A DNA stretch of 64,000 bases from Desulfovibrio sp. OH1186_COT-070 (GCF_003860215.1 NZ_RQYH01000001.1:1-64000); one strand, 5' to 3'; positions 16,874 to 30,315 are shown, numbered from the stretch's first letter. Numbers and translations are program-made. Notes: generated by a model from the sequence alone, not told the origin.

Positions 16874-19800
16874 CTATCCGACGCTCGTGCCGCAATAGGG
16901 ACAAAAAGCAATGTTTTCCATGAGAATGGGCTGTCCGCACGCCTCATTGCAGCACATGCGGGGGATGGGCCCCAGTTCGACAATCAATTCGCCTTCACGA
17001 ACAGAAACCATCTGTTTCTTTTCCTTGAAGTCCGCCGTTTTCAAAACGCGCTTCACCACGCCGTCCACAGGCGAAAGCACAGCCTTTTCCTGCTTCATGA
17101 TGGAAACGTTGAAAAGCTCCTCACCGGCTTTGACCACATCACCGGGATGGACATACATGACCCACAGATCGCCGTTACTGGGTGCGGGAACATGGTATTG
17201 GTTGGCCGGATCCGCCATGACAGTACCTTTTTCCGCATGGCCGCTGGGCTTGGCGACCTGAACCTCATAGCTCAAAAATTCGGAATCCAGAACATAGCGG
17301 CAGATGGACACCCCCGCTTCGTTGGGGCCGGAAATGCCGAGCAGGAGCAAGTGGTGGGGCTTGCCGTTGCTGTCGGTAAAGTGCAGATCCTGCCCCACGG
17401 TCAGACCCTCGAACCACACATGGAGGGGCAGGCGGTTCGGATCGCCATACTTCATCCTGAACTGGATGGTTTTCAGCGCATCGGCCGGATGGTTGAGGTA
17501 CAGCACAAATTCCTCATCCGTGGGCTTGCGCCGCAAATGCTCCGAACAGGCACTATATTCGGCGTCCAGATCGGCCTCCGGCAGAGAGTCCAGAGGCGAG
17601 TTTTCCGTCCGGCTGGCCACGGCGCTTTTCCAGTCGGAGCCAAAGGCGCTCATGTACACCCAGTCCGCAGGGAAGCCGAGCGGCAGTTTTCCGAACCTGC
17701 CCAGCAGCAGATTGCGGAAAGCGTCGTTGCAGTCCTGATAAATGTGCAGACGCGCCTTGCGCATTTCCTCCGAAAGTTCATTCTCCGGAAAGCGCGTCAC
17801 ATGATCCAGAACTTCCAGAAGATACTGCACTTCCTCCTCGCCGCCGCGCTTCCAGGCACCGGTAACCGCAAGAAATGCCGTATTCCAGGTAATCTGCGAG
17901 CCGGGCGTCACGTCATGATAGCGCACAATCTGACGCGTTCCGGCCAAGAACTGGAGCATATGGGGCAGCAGGTGGATATAGCCCTGTTTCATGGCACCTT
18001 CCTGCGAGGAAGAGGTCGCTCCTCCCGGCATGCCGTGCAGGATGACATCGTGGTCAATGCCCTGAAAATAGGGTGCGCAGTAGCGGTCGTAGTACGGCAT
18101 TATCTGCTTGCAGACAAAATTGGCATCGCGGATGGCGCTCTTGTTCAGGTGGCATTTGAGCCCCAGCTCATCTTCAAGATAGGCCATGGTCGCCAGCACA
18201 TCACCCTGTCCGTAGGATCTTACGGCAGAGCCAAGCCCCACATCAAGGATGTGCGCCCCGGCCTTGGCTGCCGCTCCGCATGCGGGCACAAACAGCCCGT
18301 CCGTATAGTGCCTGTGATAGTGCAGCACCAGATCCGGCCATGCCTTGCGCAGGGAGCTCACCAGTTCCGCCATGAAGCGGGGCGGGCATACTCCGGCCAT
18401 GTCTTTCAGGCCCAGAATGATATGGCGCGAAGCCTCCCGGGGGTCTGTACCCAGCACGCTTCCGACCATGCGCAACATGGCCTCGGCAATGCCGAGATAG
18501 TGCTGCACGTCAAATCCCCGTGCCCAGGAAAGGGAGATGGCCGGTTGAAAAATGGCGTCTCTGCGGTTCAGGACGACTTCAGCCATGGGGCGCATGTTTT
18601 CCACATGGTTCAAAAAGTCAAAACAGCGAACCACATGGTAGTGGTCGCAGATCATCTCTCCGGTTTTGCGCATGAGGTTGCGCGGCTGCGGACTGTAGCC
18701 CAGCACGTTGGTGGAGCGCACCAGCAGTTGCTTGAGGGTTTTGGGGGCAAAATTGTTCCATTCCTTCGCTTCCGTAAAGGGATAGGTCATGTTGGCCAGC
18801 ATGGCCACATGAAAGTGTGCCCCCCCTCCGTTTTCGATGGAAAAATAGCCCACATTGTCAAGATACGGCCCGACAAGACTGTCCTCTGCCAACCGGAAGC
18901 GGTTGCCCGAATTGGACTGCGTGAAGTCCCTCGGCGTTGTGTCGGTAAAATGCACGGATCCCGAATCACGGAGATAGGCGAGAGTGGCCACTCTGTCTCC
19001 CCGGGGATAGGGGGAGGGCTGGCGGCGCAGAGGTGCGGACACAGGCGGCAGAACAGGCGCGAACGGCCCAATGCGGGGCGTACTCCCGGAGCGGTATTCC
19101 CCCAACTGGATATAAGGATTGTATCCCCGTGCAGAAATTTCCACGACGAGCCGGGAAAGACGCTCCCCTTCGGGCGCCAGATCCGTATACACCATCAAAT
19201 CCGGATTGTCGGCAATAAAATTCGTATTGATCTTCCCCTTCCGGAAAAGAGGATTCTTCATGACCTGACGGTAGAAGGGGATGGTGGTCTTGATGCCGCC
19301 GATCACATATTCGCCCAGCGCACGCTCCATGATGCCCAAGGTTTTTTCCCAGTCCTGGGCATAGGAAATGAGCAACGCACCCGCGGAATCGTAGTTGGCG
19401 GGGAATTCGTAACCGGCGCTTACGTTGGAATCAAGGCGCACACCAGGCCCGCCGGGAGAGACATAACGCGAAATGAGGCCCGAATTGGGAGTAAAATTGT
19501 CCTGGGGGTTTTCGCAATTGATGCGCACCTGCATGGCATAATACGAAGGCCGCAGGCTTTCCTCCCGATAGCGAAGCTCCGCGCCGAAAGCCACGGCGAT
19601 CTGCTCTTCCACCAGATCAATGCCGTAACGGCATTCGGTGATGCCGTGCTCCACCTGAAGACGGGTATTGATTTCAATGAGATATGGCTCGCCTTCAGGA
19701 GTGACCAGAAATTCCACTGTTGCCAGGGAGTGGTAGCCCACCGCGCGGACAAGGCGGCGGGCATATTCTTTCAGCCGCTCCCGCAAATCGTGCGTCATGC

Positions 19801-20575
19801 CGCTCCAGGGAGAAGGCGTGATTTCAATAAGTTTCTGATGGTTGCGCTGTACGGAGCAGTCCCGCTCGTCAAAAGCAAAAACATTGCCATACATGTCGGC
19901 AATGACCTGTATTTCAATATGGCGCACATCGGTCAGAAATTTTTCCACAAAAAGGCGCGGATTGCCGAACGAGGCCTGGGCCATGGTCGATGCTTTGAAA
20001 AAGGCGTCTTCCAGTTCCGCCTCATTGTGGATGGCAAAAATGCCGCGCCCGCCTCCGCCGCCCTCGGCCTTGAGCATGATGGGCAGGCCCATTTTTGCAA
20101 TAAGCTTCCGGGCGGTGGGAATGTCCACCGCGCCATCGGAACCGGGCACCACCGGAATGCCCAGTTTGGTGGCAACAGCGCGCGCCTGCACCTTGTTGCC
20201 CAAGAGATTCATGGCCTCGGCAGTGGCTCCTATGAACGTTATTCCCGCTTCCTTGCAACGCTGGGGAAAGCGCGTGTCCTCGGAGGCAAATCCCCAGCCG
20301 GGGTGGATACCCACAACACCACGCTGCTTCGCCTTGGCGATGATGCTGTCCACATCCAGATACGCGCGCGGCTCTGCCCCCAGAAGCAGCAGTTCCTGGG
20401 CCGTGGAAGCCGCGGGCGCTGTCTTGTCCACATCCGTGGCTGTCATGGCGGCCACAGCATCAAAACGCTCTCGAATGGAACGGCAGATACGTCTGGCGGG
20501 AATACCTCTGTTGGCAACCAGTATTACCTTGCCTTTCAGGAAATCTTGCACTTCGGAAAATGTTTTGTTTGCCAT
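16874..20575 (-). CDS. pyc: Pyruvate carboxylase with C-terminal zinc ribbon
   Basis: Biotin-dependent carboxylation of pyruvate to oxaloacetate, feeding the reductive TCA branch. In order: biotin carboxylase with HPGWGFASED, the ATP-grasp glycine loop KAEGGGGGRG and EINTRLQVEHG; carboxyltransferase with DTTPRDFTQS; and a biotinyl domain near the C terminus. The biotin site reads SIMKQEKAVLSPVDG (K1161) instead of the usual AMKM. After it, residues ~1208-1228 hold C1208/C1209-x3/4-C1213 and C1225-x2-C1228, a zinc-ribbon-like tail not found in standard enzymes. At 1233 residues it is also slightly long. birA downstream and ppsA next to it fit the role. The start is the ATG after AAGGC. Confidence 0.93.
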   Translation of the reverse strand: MANKTFSEVQDFLKGKVILVANRGIPARRICRSIRERFDAVAAMTATDVDKTAPAASTAQELLLLGAEPRAYLDVDSIIAKAKQRGVVGIHPGWGFASEDTRFPQRCKEAGITFIGATAEAMNLLGNKVQARAVATKLGIPVVPGSDGAVDIPTARKLIAKMGLPIMLKAEGGGGGRGIFAIHNEAELEDAFFKASTMAQASFGNPRLFVEKFLTDVRHIEIQVIADMYGNVFAFDERDCSVQRNHQKLIEITPSPWSGMTHDLRERLKEYARRLVRAVGYHSLATVEFLVTPEGEPYLIEINTRLQVEHGITECRYGIDLVEEQIAVAFGAELRYREESLRPSYYAMQVRINCENPQDNFTPNSGLISRYVSPGGPGVRLDSNVSAGYEFPANYDSAGALLISYAQDWEKTLGIMERALGEYVIGGIKTTIPFYRQVMKNPLFRKGKINTNFIADNPDLMVYTDLAPEGERLSRLVVEISARGYNPYIQLGEYRSGSTPRIGPFAPVLPPVSAPLRRQPSPYPRGDRVATLAYLRDSGSVHFTDTTPRDFTQSNSGNRFRLAEDSLVGPYLDNVGYFSIENGGGAHFHVAMLANMTYPFTEAKEWNNFAPKTLKQLLVRSTNVLGYSPQPRNLMRKTGEMICDHYHVVRCFDFLNHVENMRPMAEVVLNRRDAIFQPAISLSWARGFDVQHYLGIAEAMLRMVGSVLGTDPREASRHIILGLKDMAGVCPPRFMAELVSSLRKAWPDLVLHYHRHYTDGLFVPACGAAAKAGAHILDVGLGSAVRSYGQGDVLATMAYLEDELGLKCHLNKSAIRDANFVCKQIMPYYDRYCAPYFQGIDHDVILHGMPGGATSSSQEGAMKQGYIHLLPHMLQFLAGTRQIVRYHDVTPGSQITWNTAFLAVTGAWKRGGEEEVQYLLEVLDHVTRFPENELSEEMRKARLHIYQDCNDAFRNLLLGRFGKLPLGFPADWVYMSAFGSDWKSAVASRTENSPLDSLPEADLDAEYSACSEHLRRKPTDEEFVLYLNHPADALKTIQFRMKYGDPNRLPLHVWFEGLTVGQDLHFTDSNGKPHHLLLLGISGPNEAGVSICRYVLDSEFLSYEVQVAKPSGHAEKGTVMADPANQYHVPAPSNGDLWVMYVHPGDVVKAGEELFNVSIMKQEKAVLSPVDGVVKRVLKTADFKEKKQMVSVREGELIVELGPIPRMCCNEACGQPILMENIAFCPYCGTSVG

Positions 20576-20791
20576 GCCTTCAGCCTTTCCCCGCCAAAAA
20601 ATCCCGCAACGCGGGCATTCACATGACAGGCTTTGTGGTTTGGTGGGGCAAGCCCTGCCCCTATCCTGTCTCCGGCAATAACGCGAAACTGTGCCGCGCC
20701 CGCCGGAACTCTCCGCTTTTTGTTGCTGTGCCAGGATGAATTCTGCCTTTCATGAAGATCCGGCATGCAACAGGGAACCAGACCTGCCCTG

Positions 20792-21589
20792 TCATGGACA
20801 GGGGTAAAGGCTCCCGCTCAAAAACTCCTGCTCCCGCCAACCGGACGAAAGGCGCAGTCCGCCCTCTTCCGTCAACCCTTCCAAAGTACCGCACACACGA
20901 TGGCTGCCTTCGCGCAGTTCCACCTGTTCGTGACGCCACAGGAGCATGCTCTCCGCATGCGTTTTCCAGTACAGAGCAGAAGAACTGTACGCATCATATG
21001 CCGAAAAGGCACAGTTTACAAGCAGCGGCCAAAGTTCTTCAGCCAGAGGAAGGCGGCCGGAAAAATCCGCCTCTGCAAGACTGGTCGCCCGCATGGCGCA
21101 ACCCTTGCGCAAGAAATCGGGGGACGGCGGGCAAAGCACATTGATGCCCACTCCGGCAACAAGAACGCCTCCCCGCTCCTCCAGCAATATTCCCCCCACT
21201 TTCCGAACTTCGCCAGCGGGGGAAACAAGAACCAGATCATTGGGCCACTTGATGCGTACAGACCAGCCCACCTCCGCCAAACCGCCAGCCAGCAACGCCG
21301 CCACTGCGGGGGCTGCTGCGGTCGTTGCAAACGGTGGCGTCAGCGGCAGACGCAGGGCGGCATAAACATTGCCAGGGGGCGAATGCCACCTTCGGCGCAA
21401 CTGCCCGCGCCCTGCTGTTTGTGATGTGGCCTGAACACTGTCCCACGGCGCAAACCAGCCCAGTTCTGCAAGGCGCATGGCAGTATCCAGGCAGGATGCG
21501 ATTTCGCCAAAGCGCCATATGCGCCGCTGAAAGAAAGGATGCTCGCAATGCCCCAGGCTTCTCTTTTTCTCTTGCCCAAAGTATGACAC
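20792..21589 (-). CDS. birA: Biotin-protein ligase BirA, class I (no DNA-binding domain)
   Basis: Attaches biotin to the carrier lysine of biotin enzymes, here most likely the neighbouring pyruvate carboxylase. The 265-residue protein shows VQATSQTAGRGQLRRRW (biotinyl-5'-AMP loop, with Q-L in place of the usual R-x), SPPGNVYAAL, IKWPNDLVL and KVGGILLEE, then a small C-terminal SH3-like domain. It has no N-terminal helix-turn-helix, so it is not a repressor. The start is inferred to be GTG at 21589, with GGAG seven bases ahead. The open frame continues upstream only because it is antisense to cca. The divergent cca ATG is just nine bases away. Confidence 0.9.
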   Translation of the reverse strand: MSYFGQEKKRSLGHCEHPFFQRRIWRFGEIASCLDTAMRLAELGWFAPWDSVQATSQTAGRGQLRRRWHSPPGNVYAALRLPLTPPFATTAAAPAVAALLAGGLAEVGWSVRIKWPNDLVLVSPAGEVRKVGGILLEERGGVLVAGVGINVLCPPSPDFLRKGCAMRATSLAEADFSGRLPLAEELWPLLVNCAFSAYDAYSSSALYWKTHAESMLLWRHEQVELREGSHRVCGTLEGLTEEGGLRLSSGWREQEFLSGSLYPCP

Positions 21590-21598
21590 AGTGGCTCC

Positions 21599-22708
21599 AT
21601 GAAGTTCTACCTTGTGGGCGGGGCTGTCCGCGATATGCTGCTGGGGCGTTGCCCCGCCGAGTGGGATTTTTCCTTCTCCGGCCCGACTTCCGATTTTCTG
21701 CGCGCCTTCCCGGACGCTGTGCAGGTGGGAAAAAGTGTCCGGATATGCCTGTGGCGGGGCCGTGAATGCACACCCCTGCACGACTGCGGCCTGGAGGCGG
21801 ATCTGGCGGAGCGCGACCTGACCATAAACGCGCTGGCGCTGGACGAAAAAGGGATCCTTCTCATGCATCCCCATGCGTTGGAAGACCTGAAAAACCGCAC
21901 GCTGCGCCCGGCCTCTCCGCACGCCTTTTCCGCTGATCCCGCCCGGATATTCCGCTTGGCGCGCTTTGCCGCCCTGTGGCCTGACTGGCATATCCATCCC
22001 GATGCCTTTTGGCAAATGCGCGCGCTCGACGCTCCGGCCCTGGCCTCCATCCCCGCAGAGCGTGTGGGACGTGAATTGTGCAAGGCGCTTGCCGCTCCGG
22101 CTCCTGTGCGCTTTTTTCGCGTACTCGCACAAGGGAATGCACTCGTGCCCTGGTTCCAGGAAATGGAAAAGGCCCGGCATGTCCCCGCCGGTCCGGCACG
22201 CTGGCATGACAGTTCCGTTCTGGAACACAGCCTGAAACTGATGGGCGCTCTGGCCGGTGATCCGCTGGCAGTCTGGATGGCGCTGTGCCATGATCTGGGC
22301 AAAATCACCACGCCTCCGGAACTTCTGCCCCACCACCACAGACACACACAAGCCGGGTCTCCTCTGGTTTCCGGCATGGTTCGCCGGTTGCGCCTGCCTG
22401 CTGTGCACGAAAAAGCCGGAGTGCTGGCAGCCACGGAGCACATGAAGGCGGGAAATCTGCAACAGTTGCGCATCGGCACGCGCCGCGACCTGCTGTGGCG
22501 AGTGCATCTGTCCCGCCTGTGGAAACCCTTCTGGAAGCTGGTTGACGCGGACTGCGGTTCAGAAGTCAGCCAGCAGGCCCACCGTGAACGGGACATTCTT
22601 CTGGGCGTCAAACTGCCCCCGGACTGGCAGGACAAGGGAGAGGCTTCGGCGCAAAAGCTGCGGGAGCTTCATTGTCTGGCCCTGGCCGCGCCGGACACTG
22701 ACCGGTAA
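21599..22708 (+). CDS. cca: CCA-adding-type tRNA nucleotidyltransferase with HD domain
   Basis: Class II nucleotidyltransferase resembling E. coli Cca, which builds or repairs the tRNA 3' CCA end. Visible: KFYLVGGAVRDMLLG, the catalytic strand AEWDFSFSG, ERDLTINALA, and a C-terminal HD domain ALCHDLGKITTPPELLPHH very like E. coli. Two departures: the metal-binding D-x-D is E21-x-D23, and the base-selecting E-D-x-x-R motif reads ADPARIFRLARF. At 369 residues it is shorter than E. coli (412). An A-adding or C-adding specialist is possible. The 3' end overlaps convergent ybeY by 40 bases. Confidence 0.85.
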   Translation: MKFYLVGGAVRDMLLGRCPAEWDFSFSGPTSDFLRAFPDAVQVGKSVRICLWRGRECTPLHDCGLEADLAERDLTINALALDEKGILLMHPHALEDLKNRTLRPASPHAFSADPARIFRLARFAALWPDWHIHPDAFWQMRALDAPALASIPAERVGRELCKALAAPAPVRFFRVLAQGNALVPWFQEMEKARHVPAGPARWHDSSVLEHSLKLMGALAGDPLAVWMALCHDLGKITTPPELLPHHHRHTQAGSPLVSGMVRRLRLPAVHEKAGVLAATEHMKAGNLQQLRIGTRRDLLWRVHLSRLWKPFWKLVDADCGSEVSQQAHRERDILLGVKLPPDWQDKGEASAQKLRELHCLALAAPDTDR

Positions 22709-23196
22709 TGCACATGACATGCCGTCCTGGCGGCCGCGACAAGTTTTTCGCAAAGCTCATCCATGCCAAAACCGTGATCAAATCCAACCACATGGGCCAT
22801 GCCATGAGCCAGCAGGCGCAGGGTATGCTCCACTGGCTCCTGTCCGTACAGAAGGCATTCGCGCCGCATGCTGTCCACCCCGAACAGCAGCGCGCCTGCC
22901 CCGTCACTTCCTGCGGGAAAAGACAAGACGTTGGTGGGGCCGCAACACGCCATGTGCCGCGCGTTGGCTACGCCCATGTGGGCATCGTCCAGCAGCCAGA
23001 TGTCCACAGAGCGCGGGGAAAAAGGCGGGGCAGCCAGATGTGCGGCTTTTGTCATGGCCGCCACGCATATGCGCAGTGCGCGCCTGTCCAGAGGCAAAAG
23101 CCATGCAGCGGCGGCATAACAACAAAAAATCCTGACAACGGGCACCACACCCACCCGCTGGTGTGATACCACGAAAAGTGGAGCCTGTTTGCGCAT
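22669..23196 (-). CDS. ybeY: Endoribonuclease YbeY (16S rRNA maturation)
   Basis: Zinc-dependent single-strand RNase for 16S 3'-end processing and ribosome quality control. The diagnostic metal motif H-G-x-x-H-x-x-G-x-D-H is seen as AHGMAHVVGFDHG, with GPTNVLSFP upstream. 175 residues from the ATG preceded by GGGAAG; a TTG 21 bases earlier is less likely. It sits last in a phoH / 7TM-HD / ybeY group, a common bacterial arrangement. The 3' end overlaps cca on the other strand. Confidence 0.92.
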   Translation of the reverse strand: MRKQAPLFVVSHQRVGVVPVVRIFCCYAAAAWLLPLDRRALRICVAAMTKAAHLAAPPFSPRSVDIWLLDDAHMGVANARHMACCGPTNVLSFPAGSDGAGALLFGVDSMRRECLLYGQEPVEHTLRLLAHGMAHVVGFDHGFGMDELCEKLVAAARTACHVHYRSVSGAARARQ

Positions 23197-25490
23197 AGCT
23201 CTTCCCGGATCAGGCAATCATTCACTGCGGCTCTTTGCCAGCATCGCCGCTGGCCGCAACACCCTCTGCCTCCCTGCCCGGCGTCTGGGCACCTGCCGGT
23301 TTTGCCCCGTTTTTTTCCGGAACTTTGCCCTTGACGTCAGGATAGGCAATACGCTGGTGAAAAAGACCGGTCAGAATCCGCTGAAAGCTTTCGCTCACAT
23401 AATGGAGATCCTTGAAGGTCAGCTCCGATTCGTCCAGTTGCCCTTCGGAAAAAATGCCCTTGATGATCGTGTCGATATGCGTCTTGATGCGTGCCGGAGT
23501 CGGATCACTCAATGTGCGGCTTGACGCCTCGACAGAGTCCGCAAGCATGAGAAGGGCCGCCTCCCTGCTCTGCGGGCGGGGGCCGAGATAGCAATAGTCC
23601 GATTCACGGGGTTTTTCGCCAAGATCCACGGCTTTCTGATAAAAATAGCGGATGATGCGTGTTCCGTGGTGTTGGTTGATGATCTCGGTTATTTCCTGCC
23701 CGAGTTTGTAGCGTTCCGCCAGTTCCACGCCCTTTTTCACGTGCGAAAGCAGAATCAGGGCGCTCATGGAAGGAGCCAGCCTGTCGTGCTTGTTGGGGCC
23801 GCCAAACTGGTTTTCGATAAAATATTCCGGATAATACAGCTTTCCCACGTCATGATACAGTGCGGCAACCTTGCACAGCAGGCTGTTGGCTCCGATGGCC
23901 TTGGCCCCCGCCTCCACCATATTGGCGACAATCAGCGAGTGGTGATAGGTTCCGGGCACAGCCACCATGAGCTCCTGCATGAGGGGCTGCTCAAGACTCA
24001 TCAGTTCCATGAGGCGGAAGCGTGTGCTGTATCCGAAAAGCAGTTCCAGAACAGGGCTGACGGCAAACAGCAGAATCAGCGACAAAAGGCTGTTGGCGGC
24101 AACCGAAACCAACTGCATCGGCAGTTCCGCGGAAGGCGTGTGGGAGAGAAAAGCCGTGGCGAGCCAGATCAGCGCCTGCCCTATGGTCAGGGGGAGAAAG
24201 CTCCAGACAACATCCTGGCGGCTCTGCGCCATGACCACAAGCCATGTGGCCAGCATTCCTCCAAAAAAATGGTACAAAAAGAAGTAAAAATTCTCCTGAA
24301 ACATGAGCATGGCAAAAAAGGCCAGCAAAATACCCATCACACAATAGCGCCGGGCCGCAAAAACCATTGCCACAAGCCCCACTGCGCCGGATATGGGCAG
24401 CCCCAGTGCCAACAACTTCAGACCGGCCGCATTGTCCATGCGCAGCCCGAGCACATAGACCCCCTTGGCCGCAATACCGGACAACAGCAAAATCAGGGAA
24501 ATGAGGAGCAAATCCTTGAACCGGAGCGGTGTTCCCGGACGGCCGCTGGGCGCGACAAAAAATCCCACGGCCAGCAACAGCGAACAAAGAAAGGCACCGA
24601 CAGTGATGTTCCAGCGCATGGGGTCCGAAGAAGAGTCGTACAGAGTCTGGAGCTTGATCTGCTGTTCCCGGCTGACGCGCTCCCCCTTGCGCACCAGCGA
24701 CTCTCCCTTCTGGATGGAGTAGTACACGGGTTCCACCATATCCATCACCGCGCTGCTGCGCTTCTGCGTTGCCTCGCGGTTCAGGGTCAGGGATGCCGGA
24801 ATGGTGGTGGACAGCAAAATATTGATCGCCCGGCGCGACTGCGGATCCAGACCGGAAGTCTGGCGAATCTGGGCTGAGAGTTCCGCCAAAAATGACGGTA
24901 TGTCCCGCAGGGCCGTCACATCGGAACGCAGCATCTCGGTATTGGTATCAAGATTGCGCACGATGACGCCCGGCCTCCCCACACGGGCGGAGCGTATATC
25001 GCTGACCATGCCTTCGGACAGACGCTCAAGAACCTGCGGCAGAAGCGTTTTCAGAAGATATGTCTGCACGCCGGGATTGGCCAGTTCCGGCAAAATTTCA
25101 TCGGCAACCGCAGGGGTCAGTTCTTCTGCAAGACGCTGCACGGCACCGTGGTGGACGTTTTTGGGGTCAGGACTGTTGCTAAGCCCCCGCAGGATATCCA
25201 CAATCCGCCCGTGAAAGGCAATGCCCGGCTCCCGGCTCAGGTCATAGACCGGGGGCTGCATCAGCAGAACCTGTTTTCGCCGCGCTTTTGTGGCTTGCGT
25301 GTCTTCCACCAGAAGGTCCCGGTCGGCAACAACTTCGGCATCCGCGATCTGCCCGGCAACATATATGCGGGGCACGCCTCTGAAATTGGCTCCGGCCAGG
25401 AGAGAAAGTGCAAAAAGCGCGGCAATGAGGACCACAAGCCCCCAGCCATAGTGATGCCGGGCCTTCAGACTCCGGACAAGGGACAGGATA

Positions 25491-26486
<996 letters not shown>

Positions 26487-26640
26487 GCTGTCGTCTAGCC
26501 CATTTCCCCACTGCTGTCCATCACCGGAAAAACTACTGATTTTCTTCACAATCAAAAACATGGATCATTTTTTGCTTGAGTTTTTTGAAGCAGATGGGAG
26601 TACGTTCAGGCACTCCGACAACCTCTCGGGAACGAAAGCT

Positions 26641-27609
26641 ATGAGCATAAGCATCCTCAACAGTTCGAGCAGGGCCGCATACCAATGGCAAAGCAGGCTG
26701 GGGGCTGCCTCCGCCACGGAAAACTCGCAAAAAACGTCTTCAGAAGCAGCGCCACCCCCGATGCAAAGAAATTCTGTTGCCGGACAGTTGGCCAGCATGA
26801 TCGAACTCAGCCGTTACGCCATGAACGCCATGGGGCTTGACAGTTCCAGCAAGGTCACCTTCAGCCAGATTGCCAAATATCGGGACACCCTGACCAGCGA
26901 ATTCAATGCCGAAGTCAGGCGGGGACTGGCCGGAACAGGGGTTGCCCATCCGGAACAGGTTGTCTTTTCACTGCACCCCGACGGAAACCTCACGGCCCAC
27001 AGCCACCATGCGGCAGACCAGACCAACGTACAGTCCTGGCTGAAATCCCGGGGAGACCTGGGAAACAGCCTTCTTTCCGCTCTTGTCCGTGCGGGTTTGG
27101 ATGATATTCCGGAATTGCGCATGACCGTTTCTCCGACAGGCGAGCTTGTGCTCGCGCCCGGCACAAATGCCGCAATCGGCGCTTCTCCGGACGAGCTTCA
27201 GGCCGGGCGCGAAGAGACTGTCCGGCAGGTGCTGCGGGAGCAACCTCTGGGCAAAACGCTGCTTGAAGGCATGCAGGGCCTCGGCGTACCCGCCCACGCC
27301 CGCTTTACGCTCAAGACGGATCAGGACGGCACTGTACGCGTCCAGAGTGAGGGCGCGTACCAGGTTTCCTTGCAGAAATTTTTTGACGCCAATCCCGCTC
27401 TGGTCAAAAAATTTCGTCAGATAGAAGCCCTGGAGGGACTGGACGATGCCCGCAAAGCCATGCAAATTCCCCTTGGCGAAATGCGCAAGCGCATACAAAT
27501 AGAATCCCTGGCCTCCTGGTGGGCAGGCTCGGGGCAGAGTACCCAGTACTTCGGCAGCTATGCCGAAAGCAGCCTCTCCCTCCTCCCCACCCTGAACCGC
27601 AACGTATGA
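26641..27609 (+). CDS. Conserved hypothetical protein, unknown function
   Basis: I do not recognise this 322-residue protein. It starts MSISILNSSSRAAYQWQSR with GGGAA a short way upstream; the in-frame upstream extension is antisense to phoH and rejected. The first ~60 residues are Ser/Ala-rich and look disordered. The rest is mixed alpha/beta with motifs such as VVFSLHPDGNLTAHSHHA and FTLKTDQDGTVRVQSEG, two similar D-G-x-x-x strand turns suggesting a repeated fold. No signal peptide or transmembrane helix. Divergent from phoH, and 13 bases before a deacetylase gene. Confidence 0.72.
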   Translation: MSISILNSSSRAAYQWQSRLGAASATENSQKTSSEAAPPPMQRNSVAGQLASMIELSRYAMNAMGLDSSSKVTFSQIAKYRDTLTSEFNAEVRRGLAGTGVAHPEQVVFSLHPDGNLTAHSHHAADQTNVQSWLKSRGDLGNSLLSALVRAGLDDIPELRMTVSPTGELVLAPGTNAAIGASPDELQAGREETVRQVLREQPLGKTLLEGMQGLGVPAHARFTLKTDQDGTVRVQSEGAYQVSLQKFFDANPALVKKFRQIEALEGLDDARKAMQIPLGEMRKRIQIESLASWWAGSGQSTQYFGSYAESSLSLLPTLNRNV

Positions 27610-27622
27610 CGGATCTGCAACC

Positions 27623-30171
<2,549 letters not shown>

Positions 30172-30216
30172 CGCAAAAATACCGGAGAAAACTCCCCGGT
30201 GTCACCCGCGCGCCGC

Positions 30217-30239
30217 GAGCGGGCAAAGCCTGCCCGCTC
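30217..30239. terminator. GC-rich hairpin after gdhA
   Basis: GAGCGGGCA and TGCCCGCTC form a perfect 9-bp stem with a 5-base loop, 46 bases after the gdhA stop. No T-run follows on the plus strand, so it is more likely an mRNA-stabilising or Rho-associated structure. Confidence 0.45.
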
Positions 30240-30315
30240 CGAAAAAATCTGTGATTGTGGCGCTTGTCGAAAAATGGGCACTGTCACGAGAGAGGAAGCG
30301 CGGCGGGGAGCTCAA

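Noticed and set aside
16829-20626. 1265-codon open frame on the plus strand across pyc
   Set aside because: It is antisense to pyruvate carboxylase, whose domains are intact. Long antisense frames are expected from the high third-position GC. No ribosome site or family motif supports it.
20787-20803. CCCTGTC/GACAGGG hairpin at the birA stop codon
   Set aside because: Only seven pairs with no following T-run on the birA strand, so I do not call it a terminator.
21590-22507. ~306-codon N-terminal extension of birA
   Set aside because: It is antisense to cca and unlike any ligase; the class I ligase domain begins near 21589.
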